Shown in pieces: positions 1 to 6,846 of a stretch of 49,441 nt of DNA. The stretch covers positions 1 to 49,441 of the forward strand of contig JAOARW010000115.1 in the NCBI GenBank assembly GCA_025210475.1, read 5' to 3'. Source of the DNA: Carboxylicivirga sp. Lineage in GTDB: Bacteria > Bacteroidota > Bacteroidia > Bacteroidales > Marinilabiliaceae. Every line of letters begins with the position of its first letter. The stretch's first letter is position 1. Under the pieces are notes generated by a model. The model ran no database searches. It was given only the letters and a program-made list of their open reading frames with translations, and was not told where the DNA came from. A program made the position numbers and the translations under genes.

Positions 1-70
1 AAAGTGAGTCGTAAAACTCACTAAAACAACTAAAAAGTGAATGAAAAATGAACAACTTATACAATTATAG

Positions 71-235
71 TTAAATAGAAAGGTGGAAATGGTCATAAAA
101 ACAAAAAGCTCTTCTTTCAACTATTTTTGCAAAGGTCTCGAGTTGTTTCAATATTTTTAGTTTATCATCTCCGAAACTGGCTGTTATATTCAACTGCTTT
201 AATCGTGTATTAAGGTAATTAGTCTGATAATCCAT
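71..235 (-). CDS. Small hypothetical protein (54 aa), doubtful
   Basis: An uninterrupted 54-codon frame runs from an ATG at 235 to a TAA at 71 on the minus strand, divergent from the phosphodiesterase at 292. The product would be charged and hydrophilic, with Lys/Leu/Glu-rich helix-like composition in the middle and an aromatic, His-containing C-terminus (ends FHLSI). No signal peptide, membrane segment or known motif is visible. It could be a real small protein, the remnant of a longer gene, or chance. Only about 55 bases separate it from the divergent gene. Confidence 0.3.
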   Translation of the reverse strand: MDYQTNYLNTRLKQLNITASFGDDKLKILKQLETFAKIVERRAFCFYDHFHLSI

Positions 236-291
236 TGCTTAGCTCATGTCATTTTCTATTTTTACAGTTTAATGTTAATTAAATCGGGAAA

Positions 292-1398
292 ATGAAGAAA
301 TTACAATTATTGATCGTCACAAGTTTGCTTTGTTTCGGATCAGTGGTGGCTCAACAGAATGTCAACAATGTTCAGCTTGAGTTAAAGCAACCAATACAAA
401 GAAAGAATATTAGAATTCCGGATATCGAGGGATTTAAAACTTTAAAAGGAGACTTTCATATACACACTGTTTTCTCCGATGGTTTGGTGTGGCCAACGAT
501 TCGTGTTCAGGAGTGTTGGGCTGAAGGTATTGATGTGATGGCTATAACAGATCACATAGAGTATCGACCGCACAAAAAACACATTAAAGATGGGCATAAT
601 CAATCGTATAACTTGCTTGTCAACGAAGCAAAAAAGAATAATATCATACTCGTTAAGGCTACTGAAATTACTCGTGATATGCCACCCGGACATTTGAATG
701 CTTTGTTTATTACGGATGCCGAAGCTATGGATAAATTAAAGGTTGAGGATGCCTTCGAAGCAGTAAAAAAACAAGATGGTCTAATGCTTTGGAACCATCC
801 GGGTTGGAAAGCCCAACAGCCCGATACATGTTTGATACATGAGGTGCACAAGAAATTAATTAAAGAAGGCCTTGTACAGGGAATGGAGGTGATGAATTAT
901 AATGAGTGGTATCCGTTGGTATTGCAATGGTGCATTGATTATAATCTGGCTGTTTTTGCCAATAGTGATATCCACGGTGTGAGCGGATATGTTTATGATG
1001 TAAAAAATGCGCATCGCCCAATGACTTTATTGTTTGCTAAAGAAAGATCGCAAAAAGGAGTACGTGAAGCTATTGGATCTGCCCGAACCATTGCGTGGTT
1101 TGATCAACAATTAGCCGGGCCGGAAGATCTTGTGAAACAATTGTTTGAAGCATCAGTTACGCTGAAGCCTGTTTTTCATAGCGATGAAAAATTCGTTTAT
1201 CGTGAATTATGCAATAACAGCGATATCCAATTTTCTTTTGTCAATGAAACAAAAGATAATGGCGCCCCACACGCGTTTAAGCTGGAGCCGGGAAAAACAA
1301 TTGTTATTCGCCTAAATAAAGATGCCAATGCATTTAATGTAACCATCGACAATTGCCATACAGGTATGTCGGATAAACTACAAGTAAGTTTAATGTAG
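292..1398 (+). CDS. Secreted PHP-domain (Sb-PDE family) metallophosphodiesterase
   Basis: Predicted metal-dependent phosphodiesterase of the PHP superfamily, closest by eye to the Sb-PDE family. The first ~20 residues form a signal peptide ending near VVAQQ, so it should act in the periplasm or outside. Metal-binding motifs are in order: HIHTVFSDG (His56, His58, Asp63), TDHIEYRP at 86-93, an NHPGW motif in the middle and SDIHG near residue 226. The length of 368 aa is usual for secreted members. A PHP phosphodiesterase could cleave small phosphodiesters, which would suit the nuclease locus 4 kb downstream, but that link is inference. It has its own terminator at 1431-1459. The family call is good; the substrate is unknown. 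Confidence 0.8.
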   Translation: MKKLQLLIVTSLLCFGSVVAQQNVNNVQLELKQPIQRKNIRIPDIEGFKTLKGDFHIHTVFSDGLVWPTIRVQECWAEGIDVMAITDHIEYRPHKKHIKDGHNQSYNLLVNEAKKNNIILVKATEITRDMPPGHLNALFITDAEAMDKLKVEDAFEAVKKQDGLMLWNHPGWKAQQPDTCLIHEVHKKLIKEGLVQGMEVMNYNEWYPLVLQWCIDYNLAVFANSDIHGVSGYVYDVKNAHRPMTLLFAKERSQKGVREAIGSARTIAWFDQQLAGPEDLVKQLFEASVTLKPVFHSDEKFVYRELCNNSDIQFSFVNETKDNGAPHAFKLEPGKTIVIRLNKDANAFNVTIDNCHTGMSDKLQVSLM

Positions 1399-1430
1399 TA
1401 GAAGAGTAAAATCGAATTCGGTTTATTAAT

Positions 1431-1459
1431 AAAGCCACCTCGTTATTGGGGTGGCTTTT
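1431..1459 (+). terminator. Rho-independent terminator of the PHP phosphodiesterase
   Basis: The arms AAGCCACC and GGTGGCTT enclose a short loop and are followed by TTTTG. It lies 33 bases after the stop codon of the phosphodiesterase gene. Confidence 0.8.
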
Positions 1460-1711
1460 GCTTTAGAAGTGACTTGTGTGCCCATGAACGATTACCCAGC
1501 CTCCTTTTTTATTTTCCATTATTAGAGTAGAAGTGTCAATTATTTATAATCAGCTTTTTAAAAACATCAGGTAATCAGATTGTAGCCTCTATAAATATTA
1601 TAACTGTCGATGATGATTGAAATGGGTAAGTGAAACTATAATTCGATGAAGAAAGAGAGAGATTTGTCATAATTATTAGCATCTTTAAAAAACGAATCTA
1701 ACTTTTAAATC
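1460..1711. other. Intergenic stretch, no gene seen
   Basis: Together with the terminator this makes a gap of about 310 bases. It is AT-rich, with stops in all frames. A TTTG at about 1665 followed about 20 bases later by ATCTTTA could be a weak Bacteroidota-type promoter for the membrane protein at 1712, but the match is poor. Confidence 0.4.
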
Positions 1712-2620
1712 ATGATCTCAACACTTCTTCAAAAATTTTATGTGCCCGATGAAGGCGATTTTCGTATATCGGGAAATTTTACCTTACCAGGCTTAATTTT
1801 AGCAGCAGGCTTATCGGCTTTGGTTAGCATTCTATCGGCATATTTATATGCATTATTGGTTGCTTTTATTCCTTTTATTTACTTAAATGCAATGATTACC
1901 GGGGTGTTCGGCATTGTTATTGGATTTACGGTTATTTACATCTCTCGTATCACTCTAATTCGGAACGCAAAGGTTCGTTTTACTATTGGCGTCGTATCAG
2001 GAATTATCGGTGTGCTTGCTCAATGGTTGGTCTTTCTCTTTTTTTTAGTTACGGGAGAAATTCCTTTACAGGATACCATTCAGCAAGGCGTGTTTTTATT
2101 TGATCCGGTCATTTTGAAAGATCTACTGTCGGAGCTATACAATTATGGCACCTGGAGTATTTTTGGTGTAACATTGCGAGGGATACCTTTACTTTTAATT
2201 TGGCTTGCTGAAGCAGTAATTATTATAGGGGCACCATTGTTGCTGTTGCTTAAATATCCCATAAGTCCCTTTTCTGAAAAACTCAATCAATGGTATTCAA
2301 AGAAAGTTTTGGCTCAGGATTTTGCTTATGTTTCCGGAGTTGTTTCCTATATCAAAGAACTTCGCGATTCCAAGGCCGAAAATCTCTTGCATTACCCAAG
2401 GGGTGATGGCCATCGTCATTCACGTGTCAGCATATATTTTATGGAGCAAGAAGAAATAGCCTATTTGTCCACAGATAACATATACATTACCAGTGGCGAT
2501 AAGGGAGGCAAGGATATTGATCCGGTTGTTCGTTTTGTGGCTATTCCGAACCAGGTGGCAAAACAATTACTCGATAAGTATGGAATCAGGAAGTGGAGTT
2601 ATCAGGACATGCTGCATTAG
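1712..2620 (+). CDS. Unknown multi-pass membrane protein
   Basis: I do not recognise a family. After a short N-terminus (~25 aa), residues ~27-190 contain about five hydrophobic segments, for example around 28-52, 55-78, 95-120 and 155-182, so this part sits in the inner membrane. The last ~110 residues are soluble and mixed alpha/beta, with a His/Arg-rich stretch (GDGHRHSRV) near residue 231. No catalytic motif stands out. The gene stands alone between the phosphodiesterase terminator and the secreted hydrolase, with ~240 bases before the next gene. The ATG at 1712 places the hydrophobic region sensibly and no better upstream start was seen. Confidence 0.7.
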   Translation: MISTLLQKFYVPDEGDFRISGNFTLPGLILAAGLSALVSILSAYLYALLVAFIPFIYLNAMITGVFGIVIGFTVIYISRITLIRNAKVRFTIGVVSGIIGVLAQWLVFLFFLVTGEIPLQDTIQQGVFLFDPVILKDLLSELYNYGTWSIFGVTLRGIPLLLIWLAEAVIIIGAPLLLLLKYPISPFSEKLNQWYSKKVLAQDFAYVSGVVSYIKELRDSKAENLLHYPRGDGHRHSRVSIYFMEQEEIAYLSTDNIYITSGDKGGKDIDPVVRFVAIPNQVAKQLLDKYGIRKWSYQDMLH

Positions 2621-2779
2621 GTAAAATCGATAGCAATGTCGGGCTATGAATTGCAATTCCGAACCTGAGTACCCCATTATTAACATCAGTGATGACTAAA
2701 TGCATTTTAATGATTTTAATTTCGGGCTTGTAACCTCATGAAGAAGATTGGGGGTTATTAAATAGTAATAGAATGACCA

Positions 2780-2805
2780 ATCTTATTTGATTACTCAAAT
2801 AAGAT
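2780..2805. promoter_or_regulatory. Perfect 11-bp hairpin or operator upstream of secreted hydrolase
   Basis: ATCTTATTTGA, loop TTAC, then TCAAATAAGAT: a perfect inverted repeat, extended by CC/GG pairs beyond a one-base bulge. No T-tract follows, so it does not look like a terminator. It ends 52 bases before the ATG at 2858, where a leader hairpin or a protein-binding site would sit. Confidence 0.45.
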
Positions 2806-2857
2806 GGCGTTTGATCCCAATGGAATTCGGAACTAGTAATGGACTAAATAATAACAC

Positions 2858-4087
2858 ATGAGACACAAAAATACCTTGATGCTGTTGGTTACTGTAATGG
2901 CCAGCTTTAGCTCATTTGCCCAAATTAAGGAATTAAAGGCATGGCTGGCACAGCCCCTTGAACAAAGAGCAGCAATATCTCAAACTTTTTTTGCGAATAA
3001 AACTTTATCGAAAAAAGAGGCGAAAGAAGCAGGTGCTTTACTTTATGCAGATGCACAAAAACAGTTTGCAACTAAATACAATGATCAATGGGAGCAACGT
3101 GAATTGAAGTTTCAGGATCATAGCATGCCATTTTATTATCAGGTATTTGGTGATAAACCAGAGGATGGCCGTGCTTTGTGGATTTCTTTGCATGGTGGAG
3201 GTGGTGCCCCTGCTGAAGTAAATGATCAGCAATATAATAATCAAAAGCACCTTTACGACAAAACCATGAAAGATATGGAGGGTGTATACCTGGCGATGCG
3301 TGCGCCAACCAATACCTGGAATATGTGGCATCAGGATGATATTGATGATTTTATTAATATCATTATACAGATGGCTGTGGTTAAAGAAGGCGTTAATCCC
3401 AACAAAGTGTACCTGTTAGGCTATTCAGCCGGTGGCGACGGATTGTATCAGCTGGCACCTCGATTGGCCGATCGCTTAGCCGCGGCTTCAATGATGGCTG
3501 GTCATCCCGGCGATGCTTCGCCCAATAATCTGTATAATTTGCCTTTTGCATTACACATGGGTGGTAAAGATGGAGCTTATAACCGTAACGGACTAGCCAG
3601 AGAATGGAAGAAAACACTTGATAGCCTGGCAAGGGCTAATCCAGGGCATTATCTTCATCAGGCAGTCATTCATGAAGAATGTGGGCATTGGATGAAGCTT
3701 CAGGATGCCATGGCGCTTCCGTGGATGGCCCAGTATAAAAGAAATCCATATCCAGAGAAAATTATCTGGCGACAGGATAATCGCTATCACGAGCAGTTTT
3801 ACTGGTTATGGTGCCACAACTTTCAGCCACGCGCAGGCAAGCAAATTATTGCCGAATATTCGAAAGAAGATAACGCCATCAATATTAGTGAAACTTACCT
3901 GGATGCTATTCAGGTAATGCTCAACGATGATATTATTAATTTGAACAAACCGGTTGTGTTTAAGAAAAATGGCGAAGTAGTTAAGAAGATGAAGTTAGAG
4001 CGCACCATTAATACAATTTATCAATCATTGAGTGCACGCATTGATCCTGACTATATTTACAGTGCGAAAGTTGAGTTGAAATTATAA
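2858..4087 (+). CDS. Secreted alpha/beta hydrolase (dienelactone-hydrolase-like)
   Basis: A 409-aa exported hydrolase. The signal peptide covers residues 1-22 (ends SSFAQ). The alpha/beta core is recognisable: an oxyanion-type HGGGG at 112-116, the nucleophile elbow GYSAGGDG with Ser190, a likely acid Asp in KDGAY at 238 and a likely His277 in ECGHWM. A region beyond ~320 looks like a small beta-rich C-terminal appendage. The fold suggests a serine esterase, lipase or peptidase; the substrate cannot be read from the sequence. It is monocistronic, preceded by the hairpin at 2780 and closed by a strong terminator at 4100. Confidence 0.75.
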   Translation: MRHKNTLMLLVTVMASFSSFAQIKELKAWLAQPLEQRAAISQTFFANKTLSKKEAKEAGALLYADAQKQFATKYNDQWEQRELKFQDHSMPFYYQVFGDKPEDGRALWISLHGGGGAPAEVNDQQYNNQKHLYDKTMKDMEGVYLAMRAPTNTWNMWHQDDIDDFINIIIQMAVVKEGVNPNKVYLLGYSAGGDGLYQLAPRLADRLAAASMMAGHPGDASPNNLYNLPFALHMGGKDGAYNRNGLAREWKKTLDSLARANPGHYLHQAVIHEECGHWMKLQDAMALPWMAQYKRNPYPEKIIWRQDNRYHEQFYWLWCHNFQPRAGKQIIAEYSKEDNAINISETYLDAIQVMLNDDIINLNKPVVFKKNGEVVKKMKLERTINTIYQSLSARIDPDYIYSAKVELKL

Positions 4088-4099
4088 ATTATTGATATA

Positions 4100-4125
4100 A
4101 AAAGCCACCCTCTCGGGTGGCTTTT
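4100..4125 (+). terminator. Rho-independent terminator of secreted hydrolase
   Basis: AAAAGCCACCC, loop TCTC, GGGTGGCTTTT. The stem is perfect and AT-flanked on both sides. It lies 13 bases after the stop codon. Confidence 0.9.
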
Positions 4126-4130
4126 GAGTG

Positions 4131-4146
4131 TTCACCTTAAGGTGAA
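4131..4146. repeat. Perfect 16-bp palindrome
   Basis: TTCACCTTAAGGTGAA reads the same on both strands and follows the terminator directly. It may be a protein-binding site or chance. Confidence 0.5.
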
Positions 4147-4486
4147 GGTTAGGTTGGGGTTGAATATTTCTATTACTTCAACTAATAATTAGTTTAGAAA
4201 AGTAATTCAATGTGCATGTCTATCTTCATTAGATTTTATCATGCCTTGTTATGGATTTTTTTAGGAAGTGACAAAAATATAAAAAAGGATATATCCCGCA
4301 AATATTATTGCAAATATTCTTGCTTGATCAATTAATTGAACGGATTGATTTAAGCAATAGATTACCATATTATTATAAATAAACATTTGTTGGCATTGAA
4401 CTTATTGTTTCAAAGAGTTTGAGTTAAACGGTTACGAACAGGAAAGAAACATTAAAGCGTTTTTCGATTTAATTAAGAAGTTCAAT
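4147..4486. other. AT-rich intergenic region with a 12-bp tandem repeat
   Basis: No gene is seen in this gap of roughly 360 bases. It contains two tandem near-copies of a 12-mer (GCAAATATTATT at 4298-4309 and GCAAATATTCTT at 4310-4321) and a TTGATCAATTAATTGAA stretch just after. The right end carries the promoter of the DUF134 gene. Confidence 0.5.
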
Positions 4487-4494
4487 TATTTTTG
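4487..4494 (+). promoter_or_regulatory. Bacteroidota -7 promoter element (TATTTTTG) of DUF134 gene
   Basis: TATTTTTG matches the TAnnTTTG consensus recognised by the Bacteroidota primary sigma factor and lies 16 bases before the ATG at 4511. No clear TTTG -33 box is present at the usual spacing. Confidence 0.5.
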
Positions 4495-4510
4495 CATTTA
4501 AAATGTCGTT

Positions 4511-4930
4511 ATGGGAAGGAAGAAAGGAATAAATAAAGTCAATCATATACCTGAGTTTTTTGGTTATAAACCTGTTGGAAAAAACAATATCCAAACGGGG
4601 GAGGTTGATTTTTATTTCGAAGAGTACGAAGCCATGTACTATGTTGATTATATGCGCATGAATTATGACGAAGCGGCAAGGGCAATGGGCATGAGTAAAT
4701 CCGCTTTCGGACGATTAATCATTAAGGCAAGAAATAAAGTAGCCACCGCGTTTGTTGAGAGCAGGGCAATTAATTGCGTTGTTGGTGAAATCTATTCCGA
4801 TGAAAGGATTCTGGAGTGTACCAACTGTTATTTTAAGTTTATCGCCAACAAGGATTCAATCCACGTTGAAAGCTGTCCGGTTTGCGGTAAAACAAAGTTC
4901 GAAGATATCATAAAGCCAATTGTTAAATAA
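4511..4930 (+). CDS. DUF134 (UPF0251) HTH protein with C-terminal zinc ribbon
   Basis: A 139-aa predicted DNA-binding protein of the DUF134/UPF0251 family. The N-terminal GRKKG start, the FEEYEAMYYVDYMRMNYDEAA segment (~37-58) and the helix-turn-helix AMGMSKSAFGRLIIKAR (~62-78) are typical. The C-terminus carries a Cys4 pattern, CTNC about residue 107 and CPVC about residue 126, consistent with a zinc ribbon. Some family members sit next to nitrogenase-cofactor-like proteins, but none is present here. Its own TATTTTTG promoter suggests a single-gene unit. Its target is unknown; the nuclease locus starts 420 bases downstream and regulation of it is possible but unproven. Confidence 0.8.
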   Translation: MGRKKGINKVNHIPEFFGYKPVGKNNIQTGEVDFYFEEYEAMYYVDYMRMNYDEAARAMGMSKSAFGRLIIKARNKVATAFVESRAINCVVGEIYSDERILECTNCYFKFIANKDSIHVESCPVCGKTKFEDIIKPIVK

Positions 4931-5164
4931 ACATTGGCTAAAATCCGCCTCTTAAATAATTAAAACAGATTCTATTCTGAATTAAAGTAAATCCTCCTTC
5001 TTTCTAATAGACAATGGGATAGGATTGGTTTTCTATCGCCTGAATTTTCTACATGCTTCTATCGGTAACACTAAGTTTATTAAAAAAACTTTAGCTGTTT
5101 AGCCCGTCAGCTGTGATGTTGACGATTAGATGAAGTTAAATCATCATTAAGTTTCAAATAATAA
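4931..5164. other. Intergenic region upstream of nuclease operon
   Basis: No open frame of note and no strong terminator for the DUF134 gene. It leads into the regulatory elements at 5165-5280. Confidence 0.4.
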
Positions 5165-5184
5165 TAGACCGACCGTTTGGTCTA
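5165..5184. promoter_or_regulatory. TetR-type operator palindrome at nuclease operon promoter
   Basis: TAGACCGACCGTTTGGTCTA is an imperfect 20-bp palindrome: TAGACC/GGTCTA arms are perfect and 8 of 10 positions pair overall. It closely resembles the GACCGACCGGTC-type operators bound by TetR/AcrR-family repressors. It lies just upstream of a promoter-like TTACTTTG at 5199-5206, a position suited to repression. No tetR gene is in the window. Confidence 0.55.
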
Positions 5185-5198
5185 CTCCAAAGAATTCT

Positions 5199-5206
5199 AT
5201 TACTTT
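5199..5206 (+). promoter_or_regulatory. Putative -7 element of nuclease operon (TTACTTTG)
   Basis: TTACTTTG is one mismatch from TAnnTTTG and sits directly downstream of the TetR-type palindrome. It would give a ~140-base leader before the ATG at 5353. The same octamer recurs upstream of panC at 23647. Confidence 0.4.
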
Positions 5207-5250
5207 GCTTCGCAATTATTAACATTGAAATGTGCTGAAATTAAAAGCTT

Positions 5251-5280
5251 AAGCTAATATATATTTAGATATATATGCTT
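5251..5280 (+). promoter_or_regulatory. 5' leader hairpin of nuclease operon
   Basis: AAGC-(TA)-ATATATAT, loop TTAG, then ATATATAT-GCTT: a 12-bp stem with a two-base bulge. It overlaps a second palindrome AGCTTAAGCT (5246-5255), so two alternative folds are possible. It lies in the predicted untranslated leader. Confidence 0.4.
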
Positions 5281-5352
5281 GAAAAAATTGCAAAAAAGGG
5301 AGAGAGTAAGGAAGATATTATAGTTCACACATCTACATAACATACAACTAAA

Positions 5353-6819
5353 ATGATTAAAACAGTTAACCGGCTATTGTTTTTGCTTTTGTTGGTAGGT
5401 TTTATTGCTTGCGACAAAGAAGAAACAATCAGCGACATCAGCGAGGTTAAACAACTGAAGCTGAGTGTTGATTTAAAAGGTTTGCAAACCGCAAATCTTG
5501 ACAATCATATTTTGGAAATTAAAGATGAATCAGATGCGACAATTAAAAGTTTTTCTGATTTGCAGAATTTGCCATCATCAATCGAGTTGGTTGGCGGAAG
5601 TTATACTGCCAGGGTATCGTCGGCATTAACAACTCCGGCTTTTGATCAGCCTTTGTATGGAGGTAGCAAAAGCTTTACCATTACCGACCAGCAAACCACA
5701 GCGATCAGCATGTCGGTTAGTCAGGCAAATGTTGGTATTAAGGTGGTTTATGCTGATGATTTTAAAGCGGCTTATACCAACTATTCAACAGTTGTTAGCA
5801 GTGCCGATGGTTCTTTAAGTTATTCTGACTCAGAATCGCGTTTTGGCTATTTTGTAAATGGACCAATTACTGTAACCTTAACTTATACCGATGCGGATAA
5901 TGCGGTACAAACAGTGGTGAATAAGCTGGAAGCCAACAATCCTTCTATTGCTGCAGGCTCGGCACTAACCATTAAGTTTAAGGCCAGTGCCGGTGATGTT
6001 TACACAGGCTATTATGCTGATGCTTCAGGTAAAACCGGATTAGAATTAAAGTCTACTTTAGGCGATATTATCTCCAATGGTTTTAGAGACAGGAGCTATG
6101 ATGATTTATGGGATATCTATAAAAAATCGGATATACGTTCTGATGGAACAATCTGGGATATGTATTCTGATAATCCTAATGGTCCGGAATCATATACTTT
6201 CTATCCGGGAAGTGATCAGTGTGGTAGCTATACCAGGGAAGGAAGTTGTTATAATCGAGAACACTCAGTGCCTAAGAGTTGGTTTAATAAAGCTCAACCA
6301 ATGCATGATGACATGGTGCATTTAGTACCAACCGATGGATATGTAAACGGCAAACGTAGCAATTACCCATTTGGAGAAGTCGGAAGTGCCACATGGGATT
6401 CTTCTAATGGATGTAAGGTTGGTTCTGCAAAGAGTGGCCTGGGTTATTCAGGAACTGTTTTCGAACCAATTGATGAATATAAAGGTGATTTTGCCCGTAT
6501 CTATTTCTATTTCGTTACACGTTACGACGATCGCATTGCAGGTTGGGATGGCGATCATGAAAATGAAGTTTTTAGTTCTAATGGATATGGTTTAGATCGT
6601 TGGACAATTGATATGTTCCTAAGATGGAGCAAAAACGATCCGGTTAGTAAAAAGGAAAGAGATCGTAACGAGCACATCGAAGATTTCCAGAACAACCGAA
6701 ATCCTTATGTGGATCATCCTGAGTTTATCGATCGTATTTGGGGACAACTTAAGTCGTCTTCAGCACTCAAGAGCGAATCAGCAATTCAAGTTACAGAACT
6801 AACATGGTCTGTTAACTAA
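5353..6819 (+). CDS. Surface lipoprotein: DUF4493-like domain plus endonuclease I (EndA/NucM family)
   Basis: An extracellular nuclease anchored as a lipoprotein. Residues 1-20 are a lipoprotein signal with lipobox GFIAC (Cys20). Residues ~33-212 form a DUF4493-like beta domain that is clearly paralogous to the N-terminus of the lipoprotein at 10986. Residues ~228-465 are the endonuclease I catalytic domain, with the His-Me finger core REHSVPKSW at 302-310, the following HLVPTDGYVNGKRSNYPFGE segment and the family's terminal NNRNPYVDHPEF. The domain looks complete. It is the first gene of the operon; the TonB receptor starts 27 bases after its stop. The predicted role is cutting extracellular DNA or RNA before uptake. 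Confidence 0.9.
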   Translation: MIKTVNRLLFLLLLVGFIACDKEETISDISEVKQLKLSVDLKGLQTANLDNHILEIKDESDATIKSFSDLQNLPSSIELVGGSYTARVSSALTTPAFDQPLYGGSKSFTITDQQTTAISMSVSQANVGIKVVYADDFKAAYTNYSTVVSSADGSLSYSDSESRFGYFVNGPITVTLTYTDADNAVQTVVNKLEANNPSIAAGSALTIKFKASAGDVYTGYYADASGKTGLELKSTLGDIISNGFRDRSYDDLWDIYKKSDIRSDGTIWDMYSDNPNGPESYTFYPGSDQCGSYTREGSCYNREHSVPKSWFNKAQPMHDDMVHLVPTDGYVNGKRSNYPFGEVGSATWDSSNGCKVGSAKSGLGYSGTVFEPIDEYKGDFARIYFYFVTRYDDRIAGWDGDHENEVFSSNGYGLDRWTIDMFLRWSKNDPVSKKERDRNEHIEDFQNNRNPYVDHPEFIDRIWGQLKSSSALKSESAIQVTELTWSVN

Positions 6820-6846
6820 TACCAGATATCGAAAATTAATTAATCT

